NCBI RefSeq assembly: GCF_004345565.1 | Contig: NZ_SLWA01000008.1 | Location: 62,001-126,000, forward strand | Length of the DNA stretch: 64,000 bases | Direction of reading: 5' to 3' | From: Flavobacterium circumlabens | Lineage (GTDB): Bacteria; Bacteroidota; Bacteroidia; Flavobacteriales; Flavobacteriaceae | Shown: one piece after another, positions 7,021 through 16,156 of the stretch | How the letters are laid out: every line of letters begins with the position of its first letter | Position numbering within the stretch: the first letter of the stretch is position 1 | Made by a program: the position numbers and the translations under genes | Notes under the pieces: generated by a model | The model's database searches: none | The model's input: the letters and a program-made list of their open reading frames with translations, nothing else | What the model was told of the DNA's origin: nothing

Positions 7021-7371
7021 TTAAGATAATGCTTTCATAACCTGCAATGTAACAGGCTGCGTATTACCAATATAAATTTTTTCATCAATAATAAAAACCG
7101 GACGGCTGATGAAAGTGTAATGTTCCAGAATGTATTTTTTAAAATCGGCTTCAGTAAGATTTTTATCTTTTAAATCCATTGATTTGTACAACTGTGCTTT
7201 TTTACTGAACAAAGCTTCATAACTTCCCGCAAGCTGATACATTTCTTCTAATTCTGCTTCGGTGATTGGGTTTTGCTTAATGTCATGAAAAACCAAATTA
7301 TGGTCTTTCGGTAAACTTTTGATGATTTTTCTGCAAGTATCGCAAGAAGCGAGGTAGTATATTTTGTTCAT
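7021..7371 (-). CDS. ArsC/Spx-like thioredoxin-fold protein
   Basis: I place the start at the ATG at 7371 (MNKIYYLASCDTC), not at the ATG at 7407, because it puts the first strand and the Cys10-x-x-Cys13 motif at the usual position; this gives 116 residues. The family covers arsenate reductases and Spx/MgsR-type regulators. The later KDKNLTEADFKKYILEHY segment and the cis-Pro-like SRPVFI block at the C-terminal third agree with the fold. The usual triple-arginine pattern of ArsC is not evident, so I would not call it a proven arsenate reductase. It diverges from the DinB-like gene. Confidence 0.85.
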   Translation of the reverse strand: MNKIYYLASCDTCRKIIKSLPKDHNLVFHDIKQNPITEAELEEMYQLAGSYEALFSKKAQLYKSMDLKDKNLTEADFKKYILEHYTFISRPVFIIDEKIYIGNTQPVTLQVMKALS

Positions 7372-7449
7372 GATCTCTGAATTTATTTGAGTACAAAGAA
7401 AATCCATTTGAAATATAAAAAAGGTTAATTTTATAAAAAAATTAAAATT

Positions 7450-7905
7450 ATGGATTCAGTTTTTGAAGTGCAAAAAACCATCAGGAATATTCTCCTAAAG
7501 GTTTTGGATAATCATTCGTTAGAGCAATTGAATACAATTCCTGAAGGATTTAGTAATAATCTGATTTGGAATATTGCACATTGCATCGCATCGCAACAGG
7601 TTTTGGTTTATAAATTGTCCGGTTTAAAGATGCAGGTTTCAAACGAATTTGTAGCAAAGTATTCAAAGGGCACCAAGCCGGAAGGAGATGTTACACAAGC
7701 TGAAGTCGATGAAGTTAGAGAGTTGCTTTCTTCTACTTTAAATCAAACTATAAAAGATTTTGAATCGGGAACTTTCGTTGCTTACAATGCCTATAAAACA
7801 AGTATGGGATTTGATTTAAATACTGTTGAGGATGCATTTAATTTCGTTAATTATCATGAAGGTATTCATACCGGAATTGTCATGAGTATTAGAAAGTTTG
7901 TTTAA
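7450..7905 (+). CDS. DinB-fold protein
   Basis: This 151-residue protein is a four-helix DinB/YfiT-type domain. A His in NIAHCIA near residue 40 and the pair in NYHEGIHTG near 136-141 form the expected three-histidine metal site. Members include thiol-S-transferases and stress-induced proteins of unknown substrate. It stands alone on the + strand between two minus-strand genes, 42 nt from the divergent ArsC-like gene. A bidirectional terminator follows. Confidence 0.88.
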   Translation: MDSVFEVQKTIRNILLKVLDNHSLEQLNTIPEGFSNNLIWNIAHCIASQQVLVYKLSGLKMQVSNEFVAKYSKGTKPEGDVTQAEVDEVRELLSSTLNQTIKDFESGTFVAYNAYKTSMGFDLNTVEDAFNFVNYHEGIHTGIVMSIRKFV

Positions 7906-7906
7906 A

Positions 7907-7936
7907 TAAAAATCCCGCAATTGCGGGATTTTTTTT
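7907..7936. terminator. Bidirectional Rho-independent terminator
   Basis: The hairpin ATCCCGCAATTGCGGGAT is flanked by A residues on the left and eight T residues on the right. It serves the DinB-like gene on the + strand and the RlpA-like gene on the - strand, which converge here. Confidence 0.9.
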
Positions 7937-8426
7937 AATTCATTATCACTTCAATTGTAACTTTCATAGCTCCGGCACCTTTGCTTTTGGTAATGTCCAT
8001 AAAAGCTCTTTTGGAGAGGTCTATTTCACGGGTTTTTACAAACGGACCCCGATCTGTAATTTTTACGATTACAAACTTGCCGTTGGCTTCATTGGTGACT
8101 TTTACTCTGGTTCCAAACGGAAGTTTTTTGTGTGCTGCGGTGTATTTACTATTGTTGAATCTGCTTCCGTCAGCTGTCTTTTTTCCGTTAAATCGGTCTG
8201 CATAATAAGAAGCATGCGCCGTTTTTTTGTATAATTTTAATTTTAAACCTTTATCTGTAAATATCGAATCTGTTGGAATGGCAAGCAGGTCAGGTTTTGT
8301 GGCTTTTACAGTATCTTGGGTAATTTTAGGTTCTGTTGTTGGTTTTGTTTGACTTATAACATAAGTAAAACAACTTAAAAAAGTTATTGTAAGTGTAGTC
8401 AGTAGAATGTGTTTTTTACTTCTCAT
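7935..8426 (-). CDS. RlpA-like double-psi beta-barrel protein
   Basis: The 163-residue protein has an N-terminal signal segment (KKHILLTTLTITFLSCFTYVIS) and a C-terminal double-psi beta-barrel of the RlpA type with ASYYADRFNGKKTADG, KLPFGTRVKVTN and the catalytic-type ITDRGPF. RlpA proteins are outer-membrane or periplasmic lytic transglycosylases that cut naked glycan strands. The SPOR domain of E. coli RlpA is absent, as in many Bacteroidota members. A cysteine at residue 19 could be a lipidation site, though the signal is not ideal. It is monocistronic. Confidence 0.88.
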   Translation of the reverse strand: MRSKKHILLTTLTITFLSCFTYVISQTKPTTEPKITQDTVKATKPDLLAIPTDSIFTDKGLKLKLYKKTAHASYYADRFNGKKTADGSRFNNSKYTAAHKKLPFGTRVKVTNEANGKFVIVKITDRGPFVKTREIDLSKRAFMDITKSKGAGAMKVTIEVIMN

Positions 8427-8483
8427 AGGTTATTTTTTTTTCAGACTTGGGGAGTTTGTACAAATAATATGCCGAGATAAAAA

Positions 8484-8506
8484 AAGCCCTATTTTCCTAG
8501 GGCTTT
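8484..8506 (-). terminator. Rho-independent terminator of the small membrane-protein gene
   Basis: The hairpin AAAGCCCTA / TAGGGCTTT has a six-base loop and a T-run on the minus strand, just after the minus-strand gene that ends at 8516. Confidence 0.85.
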
Positions 8507-8515
8507 AATTGGTTT

Positions 8516-8938
8516 TTAGAACCATAGGTTCCATGGGATTCTACTTAAAATAAGTAATAATCCAATTCCGTAATAAATAGCAAAAGTTTTAAATTTAGCT
8601 TCGCTATTAATTAGTTTTTTATGTTTTGACCATCCGATAGTAATCAGTGCGATAGCGATCAGGTTGATTAAAGGGTGTTCTAACGAAGTTAGCCTTAATT
8701 CTGCATTAGACATTTGTCCAAATGCTGCTTTTCCAAGAGGAGATACAAAATAAAGAATTAAACCAATCAATAATTGCGTATGGGTTCCAATTAAGGCAAA
8801 CAATGCTATTTTTCGATCTTTAGCTGTAAAGTCTTTTTTAGAAGTAAGACCAATGATGGCGTTTACAACTGCAATTAATAAAAGTAGTAAGGCTAAATAA
8901 GCCCAGCCAGAGTGGAATTTTTGTAAAAAAGAGTACAT
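8516..8938 (-). CDS. Four-helix membrane protein, function unknown
   Basis: The 140-residue protein has four predicted membrane spans: residues about 10-32, 44-66, 86-104 and 118-137. A His in FHSGW near the N-terminus and histidines in GTHTQ and EHPLIN are spaced as in small membrane cytochrome-b-like proteins, and homologues are often labelled 'cytochrome B' in flavobacteria. Heme binding is not shown. It has its own terminator and is separated from the TonB receptor gene by a second terminator, so it is likely transcribed alone. Confidence 0.8.
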   Translation of the reverse strand: MYSFLQKFHSGWAYLALLLLLIAVVNAIIGLTSKKDFTAKDRKIALFALIGTHTQLLIGLILYFVSPLGKAAFGQMSNAELRLTSLEHPLINLIAIALITIGWSKHKKLINSEAKFKTFAIYYGIGLLLILSRIPWNLWF

Positions 8939-8982
8939 AAGGTTGTTTTTTTATTAAAACAAATATAACAAAAAAGGCCATA

Positions 8983-9019
8983 AAAAAACGGCATTAGACT
9001 AAAAGTCAATGCCGTTTTT
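8983..9019. terminator. Terminator after the TonB-dependent receptor gene
   Basis: The hairpin AAACGGCATTAGACT / AGTCAATGCCGTTT is flanked by A-rich sequence on the left and T-rich on the right, so it can work in both directions. Its likely client is the minus-strand receptor gene ending at 9043. Confidence 0.88.
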
Positions 9020-9042
9020 GGTATTTATTCAGATTCTAAATA

Positions 9043-11874
9043 TTAGAAATCGTAACGTAGAGCAAAGTTCCATGTTCTTCCAAATCCGAAGAAAACCTGG
9101 TTAACATTTGCTACACCATTGTAAAGCATGCCATTTGAAGCATATGTTCCCTTAGATCCAGCAGTTTGTCCTGTAGCTACTGGTAAGTTGTCATCTGCAA
9201 AAGTATTAGTTCTTGATTCAGCAATGTAAATTTTGTCAAATAAGTTGTTTACGTTTAATCTGAAATTAACAGATTTGTCTTTGTCTTTACCAACTAACAT
9301 TTTATAAGAGAAACCTGCATCAACTAAACCGTAAGAAGGCAATTGTAATGCTCCTTTGTTGTTTGGATCTGAAAAGTTAATCGGGCTTAATCCAGCATAT
9401 AATTTGTCGTTAAAGTTATAATTAGCATCAACAGTTACTCTTGTCAAAACTTCATAAGAAGCTCCTAAAGAAGCCGTCATTTGAGCAGCATCACCTACTT
9501 TTACTTTGTCCATGTACACAGGAGATGCAGTATATCCTACAACAGGCGTGTTGTCTGCCTGATAGTAAGCATTAACAGTTGCGTTTCCTTTGTACTCCCA
9601 GATTCCATAAGAGAACATAGCGTTAACTTTTAATTTTTCTGTGATGTTAGAATTTGCTTCTAATTCAAATCCAGAGTGTACCTCGTTTAGACCTAAGTAT
9701 TCTGTATAAGTAGTTGCATCAGATGGTAATGCATTACCTTTTAAATATCTGTCATTCCAAGTTGTGTTGTAAACGTTTACTGTAGCATTAAAGAATCTTG
9801 AACGGAAACCATATCCAGCTTCAAATCCAATAATTTTCTCGTTAGTAAGGTTAGGGTTTACAGTTGATCTGTTGTTAGGGTAAACTGAGTTAAAGAATGG
9901 TTGTCTTGAGTAGTAACCAGCATTAACATAAACATTGTTTTTCTCGTTAAGGTTGTAGTTAGCACCACCTTTTACGTTTCCACCTAATATGTTTTCATAA
10001 TCAGTAGATGTTAATGGATCAGTTGGTAAGTAAACAAAATCATCTTCTCTTTTGAATCCTTGTTGAGAGATCGCTCCCTGTACAAATGCAGTTAAGTTAT
10101 CTTTAGAGTATTCTAATTGAGTAAATGCACCATACCATCTAACTTTTCCAGTACTGTTAAATGAGATTTTTTCGTAATTTTTCTTGTCGAAAACATTCCA
10201 TTGAACATCTGTAGGGTAAGTTGCTGTAATATGTCTTCCAGCTGGTTTAAGGCTAGCAACAGTGTTGTCGTAGAATTCACCTCCACCTAGTAAATCATTT
10301 ACTACTGTAAAGTGGTATCCTGTGTAAGTTCTGGCATCAATACCAAAATCTAAAGTCAACGTGTTACTTAGTTTTTTATTTAAATTGATAACAGCTCCAA
10401 ACCAGTCATGAGAGTTGATAGAAGAAGTTTGTGAGATACCTGCCGTAGTATTGTATACATATGGAGATGCTGTTGTTCCGGCTCCAGATCTACCTGTGTT
10501 AGAACTGTTTTGGTAAACACCACCAATCATTGTTCTTGTTCTGTTTGCTCCATTAAAGAAAACTTGTCCTTGACCAGAGTTCCATGCTTGGATTTTGTCG
10601 TAATCAACCATTCCGTTTGGCAATACAAAAGCAGAACCATTGTATAAATTTCCTCCTACACCACCTGTTGCACCAGCACCAGCTCCACGACCCATAGAAG
10701 CGTAAAGAACAGAAGATAGTTTTGTAGTTTCGTTAATTTTATAATCCCAGTTAAAAGAGGCAACCGGTTTGTGATAGTAATTTTTTCTGATATTATACTC
10801 TTCACCATTTAAATATCCTGCATCAGCATTATATCTGATATTTGGATCAGTTAAAGAACCATATTTTTGGTATGTAGCAATTGTAGAAACAGTAGATCTT
10901 TGGTTGTGCCATTGTGGCGCTCCTGTTACTGTAATTTGAAAGTTGTGTTTGTCATCTTTAGTTCCATATCCTAAAGCGATAAAATAGTTAGATCCTTCGA
11001 ATTGAGTACCATTGATATATCCATCTCCCATTGTTTGAGATAATAAAACAGAAGCAGATAATCCGTTACTTAATTTTCCTGTATTGTAAGATCCTTGGAT
11101 TTTAAAGTTTCTAGCATTTCCAAATCCAGAAGAAAAAGATCCGCCTTCTTTCATGTCAGAAGATTTAGTAACAATATTGATAGTACCTCCAACAGAAGGA
11201 GTAGCCAATTTAGAAGAACCTAAACCTCTTTGAACCTGCATAGCAGATGTTACATCTGATAAACCAGCCCAGTTACTCCAGTATACAGAACCATTTTCCA
11301 TGTCGTTTACTGGCATACCGTTAATCATAACAGCAATGTTGTTTTGGTTAAAACCACGAATGTTAATTCTGGAATCTCCAAATCCACCACCTGATTTAGT
11401 AACATAAACTGAAGGAGTGTTTCTTAAGATTTCAGGAAATTCCTGAGTTCCTAATTTTTCTCTGATTTCTGCAGCTTTAATAGTTGATACAGCTACAGGA
11501 GTTTTTCTGTCTTTTGCAATATCTACGATGCTGCTTTTTACGACAATCTCGCTTAATTCGTTTGAGTTAGCAGACAAAACGATTTCGCCTAAATTTGTTG
11601 TTCCACCATTTGAAACTGAAAATTGTAAAGTTTTGGAATCGTATCCTAGGTAAGTAATAACCAATTCTCCAGTACTAGTTTTAGCATCGATTGTAAATTT
11701 ACCATCGAAATCTGTTGAAGTTCCACTTGGTGAACCTTTAACAGCTACGTTTGCACCAGGTAAAGTTGCACCTGAGGCATCGGTAATAGTACCGGTAACT
11801 TTTCCTTGAGAAAATACGGTTGAAACTACCATGAACAATAGTCCAGTTAGTAACCAATTTTTCATTGTCTTCAT
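9043..11874 (-). CDS. TonB-dependent receptor with carboxypeptidase-like N-domain
   Basis: The 943-residue outer-membrane protein has a signal peptide (NWLLTGLLFMVVSTVFS), a CarboxypepD_reg-like domain at about 25-105 (GTITDASGATLPGANVAVKG), a plug domain around 125-235 with INIRGFNQNNIAV, and a large beta-barrel ending in an aromatic residue (LRYDF). It imports a substrate using TonB energy. The substrate cannot be told from sequence; there is no SusD partner next to it, so a metal chelate or vitamin is more likely than a glycan. The ATG three codons in (11865) is an equally good start. Flanking terminators imply a single-gene unit. Confidence 0.93.
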   Translation of the reverse strand: MKTMKNWLLTGLLFMVVSTVFSQGKVTGTITDASGATLPGANVAVKGSPSGTSTDFDGKFTIDAKTSTGELVITYLGYDSKTLQFSVSNGGTTNLGEIVLSANSNELSEIVVKSSIVDIAKDRKTPVAVSTIKAAEIREKLGTQEFPEILRNTPSVYVTKSGGGFGDSRINIRGFNQNNIAVMINGMPVNDMENGSVYWSNWAGLSDVTSAMQVQRGLGSSKLATPSVGGTINIVTKSSDMKEGGSFSSGFGNARNFKIQGSYNTGKLSNGLSASVLLSQTMGDGYINGTQFEGSNYFIALGYGTKDDKHNFQITVTGAPQWHNQRSTVSTIATYQKYGSLTDPNIRYNADAGYLNGEEYNIRKNYYHKPVASFNWDYKINETTKLSSVLYASMGRGAGAGATGGVGGNLYNGSAFVLPNGMVDYDKIQAWNSGQGQVFFNGANRTRTMIGGVYQNSSNTGRSGAGTTASPYVYNTTAGISQTSSINSHDWFGAVINLNKKLSNTLTLDFGIDARTYTGYHFTVVNDLLGGGEFYDNTVASLKPAGRHITATYPTDVQWNVFDKKNYEKISFNSTGKVRWYGAFTQLEYSKDNLTAFVQGAISQQGFKREDDFVYLPTDPLTSTDYENILGGNVKGGANYNLNEKNNVYVNAGYYSRQPFFNSVYPNNRSTVNPNLTNEKIIGFEAGYGFRSRFFNATVNVYNTTWNDRYLKGNALPSDATTYTEYLGLNEVHSGFELEANSNITEKLKVNAMFSYGIWEYKGNATVNAYYQADNTPVVGYTASPVYMDKVKVGDAAQMTASLGASYEVLTRVTVDANYNFNDKLYAGLSPINFSDPNNKGALQLPSYGLVDAGFSYKMLVGKDKDKSVNFRLNVNNLFDKIYIAESRTNTFADDNLPVATGQTAGSKGTYASNGMLYNGVANVNQVFFGFGRTWNFALRYDF

Positions 11875-11900
11875 TTGTTTATTTAGTTTATTGTTTTTGG

Positions 11901-11908
11901 CAAAATTA
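11901..11908 (-). promoter_or_regulatory. Candidate -7 promoter box of the TonB receptor gene
   Basis: The minus strand reads TAATTTTG, fitting TAnnTTTG, 26 nt before the start codon. A TTTG element lies 25 nt further upstream (11934-11937), a wider spacing than the usual 19, so the match is partial. Confidence 0.45.
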
Positions 11909-12130
11909 TAACATTAAAATCAGATAATGTTATCAAAATGTTAAGAAAAACTAATTTTGCTTAATTCATTGCGCATTAAAATGATTTTTCTTTTTTGTGT
12001 TAAATAAAATGATGTTTTCCTGATTTTAGAGGCCTATATTTTGTTAAAAACATAATAATTTGAACAGTGCTGTAGCCTTAAACGCTCAAATACGAAGGTT
12101 GGGTCTTCATTTGTTAGGAGGTTTATACGA

Positions 12131-12166
12131 AAAAACGCCTTAATTTGTGTTAAATTAAGACGTTTC
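12131..12166 (-). terminator. Rho-independent terminator of pgi
   Basis: On the minus strand the sequence reads as a hairpin CGTCTTAATTT / AAATTAAGGCG followed by T residues, 20 nt after the pgi stop. Confidence 0.85.
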
Positions 12167-12187
12167 AATATGTTGTGAAAAATTAAA

Positions 12188-13831
12188 TTATTTGTTTTTC
12201 AAAAAATGATTCAATAAAAATGAAGTTGAGCTATCGTGATTTCTCACTGTTTTGGTATTTATTTCTTCTAAGATGGAATTTGCCAGTTGTTTCCCTAGTT
12301 CCACTCCCCATTGATCAAAGCTAAAAATATTCCAGATAACTCCCTGAACAAAAATTTTGTGCTCATATAAAGCGATCAGTGATCCTAAGCTTTTTGGAGT
12401 CAGTTTCTGAATCAGAATCGTATTAGTCGGTTTGTTTCCTGTGAAAACTTTAAAAGGCAATAGATAAGAGGCCTGTTCTGCAGCAAGACCTTGTTTGTCG
12501 AATTCTGCCTGAACCTGTGCAGCAGTTTTTCCATGCAGTAAAGCTTCGGTTTGGGCAAAAAAGTTGGACATTAATTTATCGTGGTGATCTTCATTTCCAT
12601 ACAAAGGTTTTACAAATCCGATAAAATCTGTTGGGATCAGTTTAGTTCCCTGGTGGATCAATTGAAAAAAAGCATGTTGGGAATTGGTTCCGGGCTCTCC
12701 CCAGATAATCGTTCCTGTTTGATAGTTTACCGGTTTTCCGTCACGGCCAACACTTTTTCCGTTGCTTTCCATAAAGGCCTGTTGCAGGTACGGAGCTAAT
12801 TTTTGCAAGTATTGCGTATAGGGGATCAAAGCTTCGCTTTCGGCCCCGTAGAAATTATTATACCAAACGCTTAATAAGGCTAAGATCACCGGAATGTTTT
12901 CGTCAAATTCTGCCGATTTGAAATGCTCGTCCATTTCATTGGCGCCTTTTAGTAATTCATTATAATTATCAAAACCAACGGCAAGCGCAATGCTTAAACC
13001 AACGGCACTCCACAGTGAGAATCTTCCTCCAACCCAATCCCACATCGGGAAAACGTTGTCCGGATTAATGCCGAATTCTGTTACTTTCTGGATATTGGTA
13101 GAAACAGCAACGAAGTGTTTTGCAATATCCGCCTGAGTAGCCGATTTTAAAAACCATTCTTTAATCGTTTCAGAATTGGTTAAAGTTTCCTGTGTGGTAA
13201 AGGTTTTGGAAACAATGACGAAAAGGGTTGTTTCAGGATCTAATTTTTTAATGATTTCATTTACGTGATCTCCGTCAACATTGGAAACGAAATGCGTAGT
13301 TAAATGATTTTTGTAGAACTGCAAGGCTTCAACTGCCATGACCGGACCAAGGTCAGAACCTCCGATACCAATATTTACGATATCAGTAAATGCTTTTCCT
13401 GTAAAACCTTTTCTTTGTCCTGAAATGACTTCCTGTGTGAAGTTTTTGATTTTGTTTTTTACTTCGTAAACTTCCGGAATTACATTTTCTCTGTCAACCT
13501 TAATAGTCGCTGATTCCGGTGCACGCAAAGCAGTATGTAAAACGGCTCTGTTTTCGGTTTTGTTAATGATCTCTCCGTTAAAATAATCCGCAATTGCATT
13601 TTTTAATCCGATTGAGTTGGCCAGTTCTAATAGAAGAGATATAGTCTCCTGGCTAATATTGTTTTTAGAGTAGTCTACCAAAAAGTCATTCCATTGTAAA
13701 TTAAATTTTTCAACACGTGCGTTATCCTGTTGAAATAATTCCTGTATGGTAGTTTCGTGAATTGCGTTATAGTGATTTTGCAGATTTTTCCACGCTTCAG
13801 TCCCGGTTGGGTTTGTTGTGTTTAAAGCCAT
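12188..13831 (-). CDS. pgi: Glucose-6-phosphate isomerase
   Basis: This 547-residue enzyme interconverts glucose-6-phosphate and fructose-6-phosphate in glycolysis. It shows IGIGGSDLGP near 155, the PGI signature GGRFSLWSAVG near 270, ESNGKSV near 355, GTNSQHAFFQLIHQG near 383-397 and FDQWGVELGK close to the C-terminus. The Glu and His catalytic residues lie inside these blocks. Length is typical of the long bacterial form. It is flanked by a terminator and a 139-nt gap, so it is probably monocistronic. Confidence 0.97.
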   Translation of the reverse strand: MALNTTNPTGTEAWKNLQNHYNAIHETTIQELFQQDNARVEKFNLQWNDFLVDYSKNNISQETISLLLELANSIGLKNAIADYFNGEIINKTENRAVLHTALRAPESATIKVDRENVIPEVYEVKNKIKNFTQEVISGQRKGFTGKAFTDIVNIGIGGSDLGPVMAVEALQFYKNHLTTHFVSNVDGDHVNEIIKKLDPETTLFVIVSKTFTTQETLTNSETIKEWFLKSATQADIAKHFVAVSTNIQKVTEFGINPDNVFPMWDWVGGRFSLWSAVGLSIALAVGFDNYNELLKGANEMDEHFKSAEFDENIPVILALLSVWYNNFYGAESEALIPYTQYLQKLAPYLQQAFMESNGKSVGRDGKPVNYQTGTIIWGEPGTNSQHAFFQLIHQGTKLIPTDFIGFVKPLYGNEDHHDKLMSNFFAQTEALLHGKTAAQVQAEFDKQGLAAEQASYLLPFKVFTGNKPTNTILIQKLTPKSLGSLIALYEHKIFVQGVIWNIFSFDQWGVELGKQLANSILEEINTKTVRNHDSSTSFLLNHFLKNK

Positions 13832-13970
13832 TTTGTTGTCTAATTATAAAAGTGGTTATGACGCAAAAATACTGAAATTAGTTTTAAAAGTCTGCCGCTT
13901 CACAATTATATAACAAATTAGAAGAAAAATGAAGAATGTAAATTCTTATGAATCTTCCGGGTTTAAACCT

Positions 13971-15191
13971 TTACAAATTCCCAATACTGTCCAGTTCTCT
14001 TTTCAAAGGTTCAATTTGATTTAAGAAACGCGTTCTGTCATTTCCTCCTAAAGATTCTCCGGTTGGCAAATTAAGTCGAAGGGCGTCTACCTGAACTCCG
14101 TTTTTCCAGAAACGGTAACAAACGTGAGGTCCTGATGCCAGTCCGGTACTTCCTACCAGTCCTATTTTTTGTCCTTGTGTAACACGTTGTCCGCGTCGTA
14201 CTAAAATTCTGGACATGTGTAAATATTGAGTAGAGTAGGTGCCGTTGTGTTTTACTTTTACAAAATTCCCGTTTCCTGCTGTGTATCCTGTTGCTTCCAC
14301 AACTCCGGATGCAGTTGTAGAAATTGGAGTTCCGGTCGGGGCAGCATAATCTGTTCCTTTATGTGCTTTCCAGGTATGTTGTACAGGATGAAATCTGTTC
14401 ATCGTAAAACGGGAAGTGATTCGGCTAAATTTGATTGGTGTTTTTAAGAAAAAGTTTTTCAGCGTTCTTCCCTGGTCATCATAATATTCTATTTTCCCGG
14501 AAAGGGAGTCTTTTTCAAAGGGGAAGGCATAAATGATTTTTCCTTTGTATTCAAAAAATGCCGCTTCCAGATCTTCAACCCCGTCATACACTTTGTTGTT
14601 TATAAAACGTTCTGTAAAAATTAGTCCGTAACGGTCGCCTTTCTTAAGTTTAAAAAAGTCAATAGACCACGAAAATACTTTGGTAATTCTGTTGGCAAGT
14701 GCGGTTTCCACACTTTCATTTCCTAAAGTTTCAGATAGGGAACTTTTTAAAACGCCGCCAATAATTTTACGTTTAAAGGTAACAGGTTTTACTTTTTTAT
14801 AAGCTTTAGCAGTACTGTCCCTGAAATCGACTACATAATAAGTTAATGCGTCGGGCTGATAAATAAAAACCTGAAGTTTGTTTGTTTTGTTTTTTGATCG
14901 AAGAAGCGTGTAAGGCTTGTTGTAGCGAATAGACCTTACGTCAAAAGAATCTTTTACCTGCTCTACAATGTCATAAACCTTTTTGTCTCCAATATTCTGG
15001 CTTTGAAAGATGGATCCAAAGGAATCGCCTTTCTGGATAGTGTCCTGTAAAACATTAAAATCTGCGTAATTAAAACCAAATTCTACTTTTTTAGTTTTTG
15101 GTTTTGTAATTTTGATTTCGACTTTTTCTTCTGTTTTTTTACATGAAAATATTGAAAACAATATTATAATAATTACAACTGCTTTTTTCAA
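13971..15191 (-). CDS. M23 family peptidoglycan endopeptidase, lipoprotein
   Basis: The C-terminal third is an LytM/M23 domain: HKGTDYAAPTGTPI holds the first two zinc ligands, QYLHMS follows, and the last motif reads GPHVCYRFWKNG. The N-terminus is best read from a TTG at 15191, giving a lipoprotein signal (KKAVVIIIILFSIFSC) with the lipobox Cys near residue 17; a GTG start at 15263 would add 24 residues overlapping the dioxygenase gene and bury the signal. The middle, residues 60-270, is the opioid-growth/LysM-like spacer usual in Bacteroidota M23 proteins. In the last motif the second His of HxH is Cys, which can also bind zinc. It is the third gene of an overlapping set. Confidence 0.85.
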   Translation of the reverse strand: MKKAVVIIIILFSIFSCKKTEEKVEIKITKPKTKKVEFGFNYADFNVLQDTIQKGDSFGSIFQSQNIGDKKVYDIVEQVKDSFDVRSIRYNKPYTLLRSKNKTNKLQVFIYQPDALTYYVVDFRDSTAKAYKKVKPVTFKRKIIGGVLKSSLSETLGNESVETALANRITKVFSWSIDFFKLKKGDRYGLIFTERFINNKVYDGVEDLEAAFFEYKGKIIYAFPFEKDSLSGKIEYYDDQGRTLKNFFLKTPIKFSRITSRFTMNRFHPVQHTWKAHKGTDYAAPTGTPISTTASGVVEATGYTAGNGNFVKVKHNGTYSTQYLHMSRILVRRGQRVTQGQKIGLVGSTGLASGPHVCYRFWKNGVQVDALRLNLPTGESLGGNDRTRFLNQIEPLKRELDSIGNL

Positions 15192-15214
15192 ACTTTTAAA
15201 TTTTTGTTGAGAAA

Positions 15215-16156
15215 TTAAACGGTGGTTTCGTTTCCCCAATTGGACAATTCTTCTTCGGTCCACAATTTAGGAAAAAAGATGCGTCTTTGGTATTTTGGAT
15301 GCATATATTTTTGCCAGTCGCTTCCCCCGGTGGCTTCGCCGTTTCCTTTCCCGCTTTCTAAGATGTATTTTCTTGCAGTATTGAGGTGTTGCATCACCCA
15401 GGTAATATTTACAGTATGGTCATAATGACGCATTGCTGTGATTAATACTTCATTCAATTGATCTTTTTCCGGCAGCTGTGTAAATTTTTGCCAGATATTT
15501 TTTGTCTTGAACGTGCTGATCTGACGCAAAAACTGATCTTTATACTTGTTTTCAAACTCCTGAAGCAAATATGACTTTTTCCCGGTTTGATAGTCCTTTC
15601 CTGCTGCCTGCCAATACAAATGTTCGAAACTGGTTTCTAAAGCTGTATTTTCGTCAAAGTCTGCTTTGTATCTGCGGTCTGTTAAGTTAATGACATCTGT
15701 AGAGGCAAATTCAATTAATCGGTATTGTGCACTCTGAAAACCACTTGCCGGAGTCAGGGTATTTCTAAATTTCATATATTGATCGACTTCCATTCCGTTT
15801 TCCATAATGCTGAACGAATTGGTCAGCATATCAAAATAACGGGTAATTCGGGATAATCTTTCGCTAAAAAAATCAACCTGAATGTTTTCGGTGTCGGCAA
15901 TCTGATCAATTTCCCAAAGAATCATTTTGAAAATCAATTCATTTACCTGATGGTACATAATAAATACCATTTCGTCAGGAAGCGTAGTGCGTTGTATTTG
16001 AAGGTTTAAAAGAGCATCCGTCTGAATATAATCCCAATAGGTAATTGGTTTTGACCAAAGTAAGCCTTCAAGCTGAACGTCAGTTTTTTGGTTTATGGCT
16101 TGAAATTTAAGATCAATTTCTTTTAGGATCGATTCAGAATTATCTGTGGTGTTCAT
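15215..16156 (-). CDS. Tryptophan 2,3-dioxygenase family protein
   Basis: The 313-residue heme protein opens the indole ring of tryptophan to N-formylkynurenine, or acts on a related substrate. The segments TYWDYIQTDALL, MYHQVNELIFKMILWE and the C-terminal GEATGGSDWQKYMHP match the TDO family, with His in the MYHQ helix lining the active site. The protein is close to the length of classical TDO. No kynurenine-pathway partner (kynB, kynU) lies in the window. Its ATG shares one base with the stop of the upstream DUF3108 gene (TAATG), so translation is probably coupled. Confidence 0.9.
   Translation of the reverse strand: MNTTDNSESILKEIDLKFQAINQKTDVQLEGLLWSKPITYWDYIQTDALLNLQIQRTTLPDEMVFIMYHQVNELIFKMILWEIDQIADTENIQVDFFSERLSRITRYFDMLTNSFSIMENGMEVDQYMKFRNTLTPASGFQSAQYRLIEFASTDVINLTDRRYKADFDENTALETSFEHLYWQAAGKDYQTGKKSYLLQEFENKYKDQFLRQISTFKTKNIWQKFTQLPEKDQLNEVLITAMRHYDHTVNITWVMQHLNTARKYILESGKGNGEATGGSDWQKYMHPKYQRRIFFPKLWTEEELSNWGNETTV

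Larger units (their letters stand above)
11875..12187. other. 313-nt intergenic region: receptor promoter and pgi terminator
   Basis: The left part holds the promoter region of the TonB receptor gene, including the candidate -7 box at 11901-11908. The right part holds the pgi terminator at 12131-12166. Between them I see A/T-rich sequence with no ORF and no clear RNA structure. Confidence 0.6.
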
